Assembly (NCBI GenBank): GCA_025331565.1
Contig: JAFREQ010000064.1
Span: forward strand, 1,243,501-1,307,500
Reading direction: 5' to 3'
Source: Holacanthus passer
Taxonomy: Eukaryota > Chordata > Actinopteri > Pomacanthidae
Length of the DNA stretch: 64,000 nucleotides
The translations under genes were made by a program, and so were the position numbers. Positions 59,701 to 64,000 of the stretch are shown in pieces (position 1 is the first letter of the stretch; each line of letters starts with the position of its first letter). Below the pieces are notes generated by a model. It was not told where the DNA came from. It searched no databases and saw only the letters and a list, made by a program, of their open reading frames with translations.

Positions 59701-61559
59701 ACGGTGGCAAACGCTGGCATTTGGCCGTGCTGTCCACGGGAGAGTGACTTACAGAAATACAGCCGCCGTAGCCTTTTGGATGACAGGAGGAAAAAAAGCG
59801 TCCTGACATTTGAGGAAAGGGAAAGAAGCAGGGAGGACAGGAATAATGCATGAGCCATAGATTTATCCAGCAGGTTTGACCTCCGCGGGGACGAGGGCAG
59901 GTGAGGACATAAAGACGCCGGCCTGGAGACGACGTCCACATCGGGTCAGACTGTCTTTATTAGATGATTCTTCGGTTCACAGTGATTTGATTTAAGCTTC
60001 ACTTTATCAGGTCTCTTTTAAATTGAAACCTTTTCAGCAGAGAATGAAAACATCACTAAAAGAGTCGAGTGCAAACGTCAGACTGAACAAAGCTGTTTCC
60101 TAGAAATGACATTTATTTACTGACAGCAAACATGTTTAGAGAGAAAGCGATGACGTTCAGATTCAGTTCCTGATCAACATCATGTTTTCATCAATGTGTT
60201 TGTATTGAATATTGTCACAGTGTCTTTCCAGGTTTTTACACAACAGATATTTGCAGCTATGAGGTTTTAAAGGTCTGTAATTTCTGAGCAGACAAAAACC
60301 CTCTGATGTGAAGGAGGAGGACTCGCAGGCTCTTCCACCTTCAGTTGTCGAGGATCATCCCTGACTGAAGGTGATGGATTTGATCCAACGTGATCAAACA
60401 CTGATGAACATAAAACATGAAACTGATCAACCAGATCATTCACGTCCTGAAACTTAGTTCAAATCAGCAGATCTCTCGTTAAGGATGAAGAGTGAACTCA
60501 CCTTCATCACATGACGGCTCACAGTTATGTTCTGATTCTGTGATTTCTGCATGTTTGAGTGAGTTTTTTCACAGAAACAAATTCAGAAGAAAAACATCTT
60601 TTCCTCCTAAAGAGTCGACTTTCATCTCGGCTTCAAAGAGTCAGCTCTGAGCTCTGTCAGAGAACAGACCAGGACATCGTGAACGCTGAGGACCAGCAGA
60701 GACAGAAGAAGCTGTGATGAAGCTGGAAACATTCACATCCAGAGCAGAACCTCAGCGTCTCAATGAGCCAAGAAAGGATTGGATGAAGTGTATTCAGACC
60801 TGGGCCTCGCACGGCAGGAGGCATATTCAGAAACGCTTCGGAGACTTCGGGTGAATGAAAAGCAGCCAAATCGTCACTTCGTGCCTCGTCTGAATCGAGC
60901 AGATGAAGCTGCAGCACTTTAGTTCAGGTCTTAGAGAGAAATCTGTGGAAGAGACACCTTCAGTTCCCTTTAAAGCTTCTGAACGACACAGTGACCGACT
61001 GAGATCAACCAGAGGTCTGTGAGACATTGATCTATTTTATATGACCATTATGAACCGGTTCATCGGTATCATCTCTCTGTCTTCACACACATGCACAATA
61101 TTTATCTGCTTAGAAACAGTAATGAACCAAACGAGTAATTTGTTCTATTGAATATCCAAAATCCATCGTTTGATAAGTGTCTGAAAACAAGATCTGATCA
61201 AATATAAGTCAATATAATAATGATATAAGTCAAGTATTGTCAGTTGTACGAATGCTAAAAAAATCACATGAAGACAATTGTTTAAAATCATGTGTAAGTT
61301 AATTATAGTGGAAGCATAAATTAGGAACAGGATCGGTGTCTCTGTCCTGAGGAAGCAGCTCACCTCAGTTTGTGGAGTCGCGTCCTTCATTTCAAGCTCA
61401 AATATGTTCATTAAAAGTTGGTTTAAACAGAAATGAGCACAAACACTGAAGAATCAGAGGAAACAGCCGACGTGTGTTTTCTTCGTGCACATTGTGTAAA
61501 ATGCTGACGCTGTAATGAAAGTCAAACGTCCCTCAGCTCGTCCTCGGAGCGTTTCTCTC

Positions 61560-61760
61560 GGCTCTGTTGTCTCTTCCTCTCATTACCGCCTCGTCTCGCA
61601 GCTCAGAGCGACTCGGACGCCGTAAGTCAGCAAAACGAGCTGCCGTTAGAAAGAGCGGCAACTCTCCTGAGGCCGTCTGGCATTTTGGAAAATCTATTTC
61701 TACTATTAATAATCTAATAATTGTCAGGAATAATAGGTGTTCTGTTCGCGGCGACGTGGA
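61560..61760. promoter_or_regulatory. Candidate conserved noncoding block
   Basis: Unique sequence with TCTACTATTAATAATC, TAATAATTGTCAGGAATAAT and CTCATTACCGCC, lying between ordinary intron. Its role is inferred from motif content only. Confidence 0.25.
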
Positions 61761-63269
61761 GCTCGGCCTCCTCGGCGCACAACAGATTGTCTTTATTATT
61801 TCTGCTCCAGGAAGTTTGGTCGTCGCAGTAAAAAGTGTCTGTAGCTTCCATCCAAACTGTGTCAATGACGACAAACTGAGACGTTTCCTGTCTGCAAACA
61901 TCACGTTAAGCTTTTTATCATCAATAAATCATCACCACTATAGTTTGGGAACAACAGTAGAAACACAGTTAGACTCGACTCTGCGTTTTCGAACAGACCG
62001 GAGTCGACGGGAGTCGACCCACCAGATGTTTCTGATATAAAGAAAGAATTTCAGTGTTTTTATAAATCACTGATGTATTGTTTGTGGGGTAAAATGCTCT
62101 TTAAATATCAGATTGAAAATAATCTATAATTACTTTTCATCATCTGAACACAGCAGCGACCGTTTCACATCTTAACAAGACAACAGCTGTTTGTTTCAGT
62201 CTGTGACCCACGACTCAGTTTTTACCGTCCAAGGGAAAAGGTTTGAGCTCTGTTGGCTCTACAGTGACGGCAGACAGTAGAAGAGTCTTCTTCCTCTTCA
62301 ACAGCATGGACGGATGTGTGTGTCTTCATGCCAGTGTTAGATTAGAATCCATTTAAGGAGGAATGAAAGGCTGAAAGATGAGTCTACAAAAACTCCAGTC
62401 CTCAAAATATCCTTCAGGAAACAGGAAGAGAGAAATTCCTGACTTGAAGGAAGTCGAAGTCGTTCCGCGACACTGAAAAGTTAAAAGTTAAAATTTGGTA
62501 CAATTTAAAGCCTCCAAAGGCCAAAATATTACTTTCATGTGACATTAAGGGAACCAGCAAACATGGCTCCGACATTAATATCATGATTTTATTTCACAGT
62601 CTCGTCTTTCATTATTCATCGTCAGTGTGGTTGGGGACATTGAACGCATCTCAAAAACTATAAAGTCCCATTTGTGCCTCCCAGACAAGAGACAAGCTGA
62701 AGATCTCCGTTGGTTCTGTTTGCTGTTCTGACAGTTCAGCCGCTCAAGTCAGACAGAAGAAAGACAGGAAGCTAATTTAAAGTATCTGTGTGTTTATGAG
62801 GAACAACGACCGTCTCACACACGTACAGGAGAAGGAGGGACCGAGATCTTCGACAGGACATTTCCTTCTCTCCTTCTCTGTCCTCCGCCTCCTTTCTCTC
62901 GTCTCCATTCACTCGTTCTCTTCCATCGTCTTCAGCTCCCTCGACGCCTCGTCCTTCATCCTTCACCGGCTGTTTCTTCTTCTTTCTCTCATTCCAGTGT
63001 TCGTCTCATTTTCACATCTGCAGGATCATGTTATGACAGTAGTTTTTTTTTCACAAGGTCTCTAAGTACTACAGTTCCCATGATGCTCAGTGGTGTAAAT
63101 CAGACCTGCAGCAAATCCACAATGTTTTGTTGCTGGAGTTTTCTGGAGCTGCTGTTTGATACTGAATCAGTTCAGAGGGAACAAACTGTGAAAGCACGAC
63201 TGATGGATGTTAAATCCACAGCATCAGGACAGTGATTCCTCATTCACTTGAATTTCGTGTTTTTTCTTT

Positions 63270-63660
63270 TTTTCTGTTTCACTATGAGCGAATCCAGCGA
63301 TGTAATTATCGGATCACCTTTGAAGCCAGCGGAGTTAATAAACTCACTCCACCATCGTTTCCAGCAGCAGCTTCATCATTAGCAGAACATTAGCGGAGTA
63401 ATTTGTTGCAGGCGTCCCGGCCGTGTTGGCGCCGTGTTACCGTGTGACTGTACGACCCCGGCTGGCTGTTGACGCTCCGCACACTGAACAACAAGAAGCA
63501 TGTTCAGCTTAACGACGCTAATGAAGACATCCTGTCGGAGATTACAGAGCGCGTTCACATTAACTGTCAGCTGAAATGAATCCGAGCGCGGTTCATCACG
63601 CCGCTTTATCGGCCTCCTCTAATGTGAAAGTGACCCGGTTGTGTATTATGTATTGATTGT
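63270..63660. promoter_or_regulatory. Candidate conserved noncoding block
   Basis: Repeat-free sequence with GATGTAATTATCGGATC, TCATTAGCAGAACATTAGCG, GACGCTAATGAAGACATCC and CGCCGCTTTATCGGCC. The CpG content is higher than in the flanks. It is a plausible intronic enhancer, unproven. Confidence 0.27.
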
Positions 63661-64000
63661 TTTTCTTCTTTACATTTGATGCATGAAACTGTGCATAAAC
63701 CGATTCGTTTAATTACGCAACACAAACAATGAGTCTGTGATACAGAGTCTGGTTTCATGAGACTTCATGTGCTGTTAAGATCAGTTTCTGTCATCGTGAG
63801 CGAAGAGGTCGATGTGACTGATGCTGTGGATTAACGGCACAGAGAGACATGAGAGTGAAACCTGCTCGACCGTCACCATCCCACCTAATCAATACGCTGA
63901 GTGTGTGTGTGTTTCCACGGTGACTGGGATGCTCTTTACCAAAACAACACACACAGAGTCACGAACGCATTCACAGTTCTGTTTTTCATCATGGACACAC

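Larger units (their letters stand above)
52251..64000 (+). other. grid1: 5' part of the GRID1 intron downstream of exon D
   Basis: The intron begins with a consensus GTGAGT donor and is not closed within the window. It contains copies of a fish interspersed repeat at 53.0 and 59.2 kb, a polypurine tract at 54.0 kb, G-quadruplex-type runs, several CA/TG tracts, and unique blocks near 57.5, 61.6 and 63.3 kb that look like candidate noncoding regulatory DNA. No further exon was recognised. Confidence 0.85.

Noticed and set aside
1..64000. CRISPR arrays, prophage, operons, bacterial-type systems
   Set aside because: The regular arrays are simple microsatellites. Gene structure is eukaryotic with introns, and no spacer/repeat architecture or compact gene clusters are present.
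52251..64000. Next GRID1 exon (LATWD… linker to the ligand-binding domain)
   Set aside because: I looked for an acceptor followed by a Leu-Ala-Thr-Trp-Asp-like reading frame and did not see one. The exon is presumably beyond the window.

Overview
This window is nuclear DNA from a bony fish, most likely a teleost. The evidence is small phase-0 coding exons separated by kilobase introns, very abundant (CA)n/(TG)n microsatellites, and several interspersed repeats that I recognise as typical of fish genomes. These include a short TIR element beginning ACAACCCTGATTCC, the GATAA-type tail with 'acctttattcg…cagtggggaaatt', and a LINE reverse-transcriptase fragment. There is no bacterial, viral or organellar architecture. 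Nearly all long open frames are translations of simple repeats or purine/pyrimidine-skewed intron.

The only gene I can support is GRID1, which encodes ionotropic glutamate receptor delta-1 (GluD1), on the + strand. Four consecutive exons are present: A 37464-37517, B 44696-44869, C 47657-47818 and D 52131-52250. All are phase 0 with AG/GT borders, and together they give 170 continuous residues of the extracellular amino-terminal domain. This is the lobe that binds cerebellins and bridges to presynaptic neurexins. The signal-peptide end, ligand-binding domain, channel and C-tail exons are not in the window. Whether the fish paralogue is grid1a or grid1b cannot be decided here.

Layout: 1-37463 is the 3' part of a long intron upstream of exon A, with dense microsatellites, a TIR element at 18.6-19.1 kb, a CT-rich array at 23.7-24.0 kb and dispersed repeats carrying CTCF-like motifs. 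The A-B intron (7.2 kb) holds a decayed LINE RT fragment and two possible regulatory blocks. The B-C intron (2.8 kb) holds three long (TG)n tracts around an exon-like segment. The C-D intron (4.3 kb) ends in a (CT)n tract that serves as exon D's polypyrimidine tract. From 52251 to the end is intron, with purine tracts, three G-quadruplex-type runs and several unique, possibly conserved noncoding blocks.

No novel gene system is visible. The most interesting points are a possible UG-flanked cryptic (poison) exon in the B-C intron, fish-specific residue changes in the receptor ATD (a new N-glycosylation sequon and an Arg-to-Trp change in a conserved motif), and CTCF-like sites carried by a dispersed repeat. 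Statements about similarity to human GRID1/GRID2 and to fish repeat families come from memory, not from a search.
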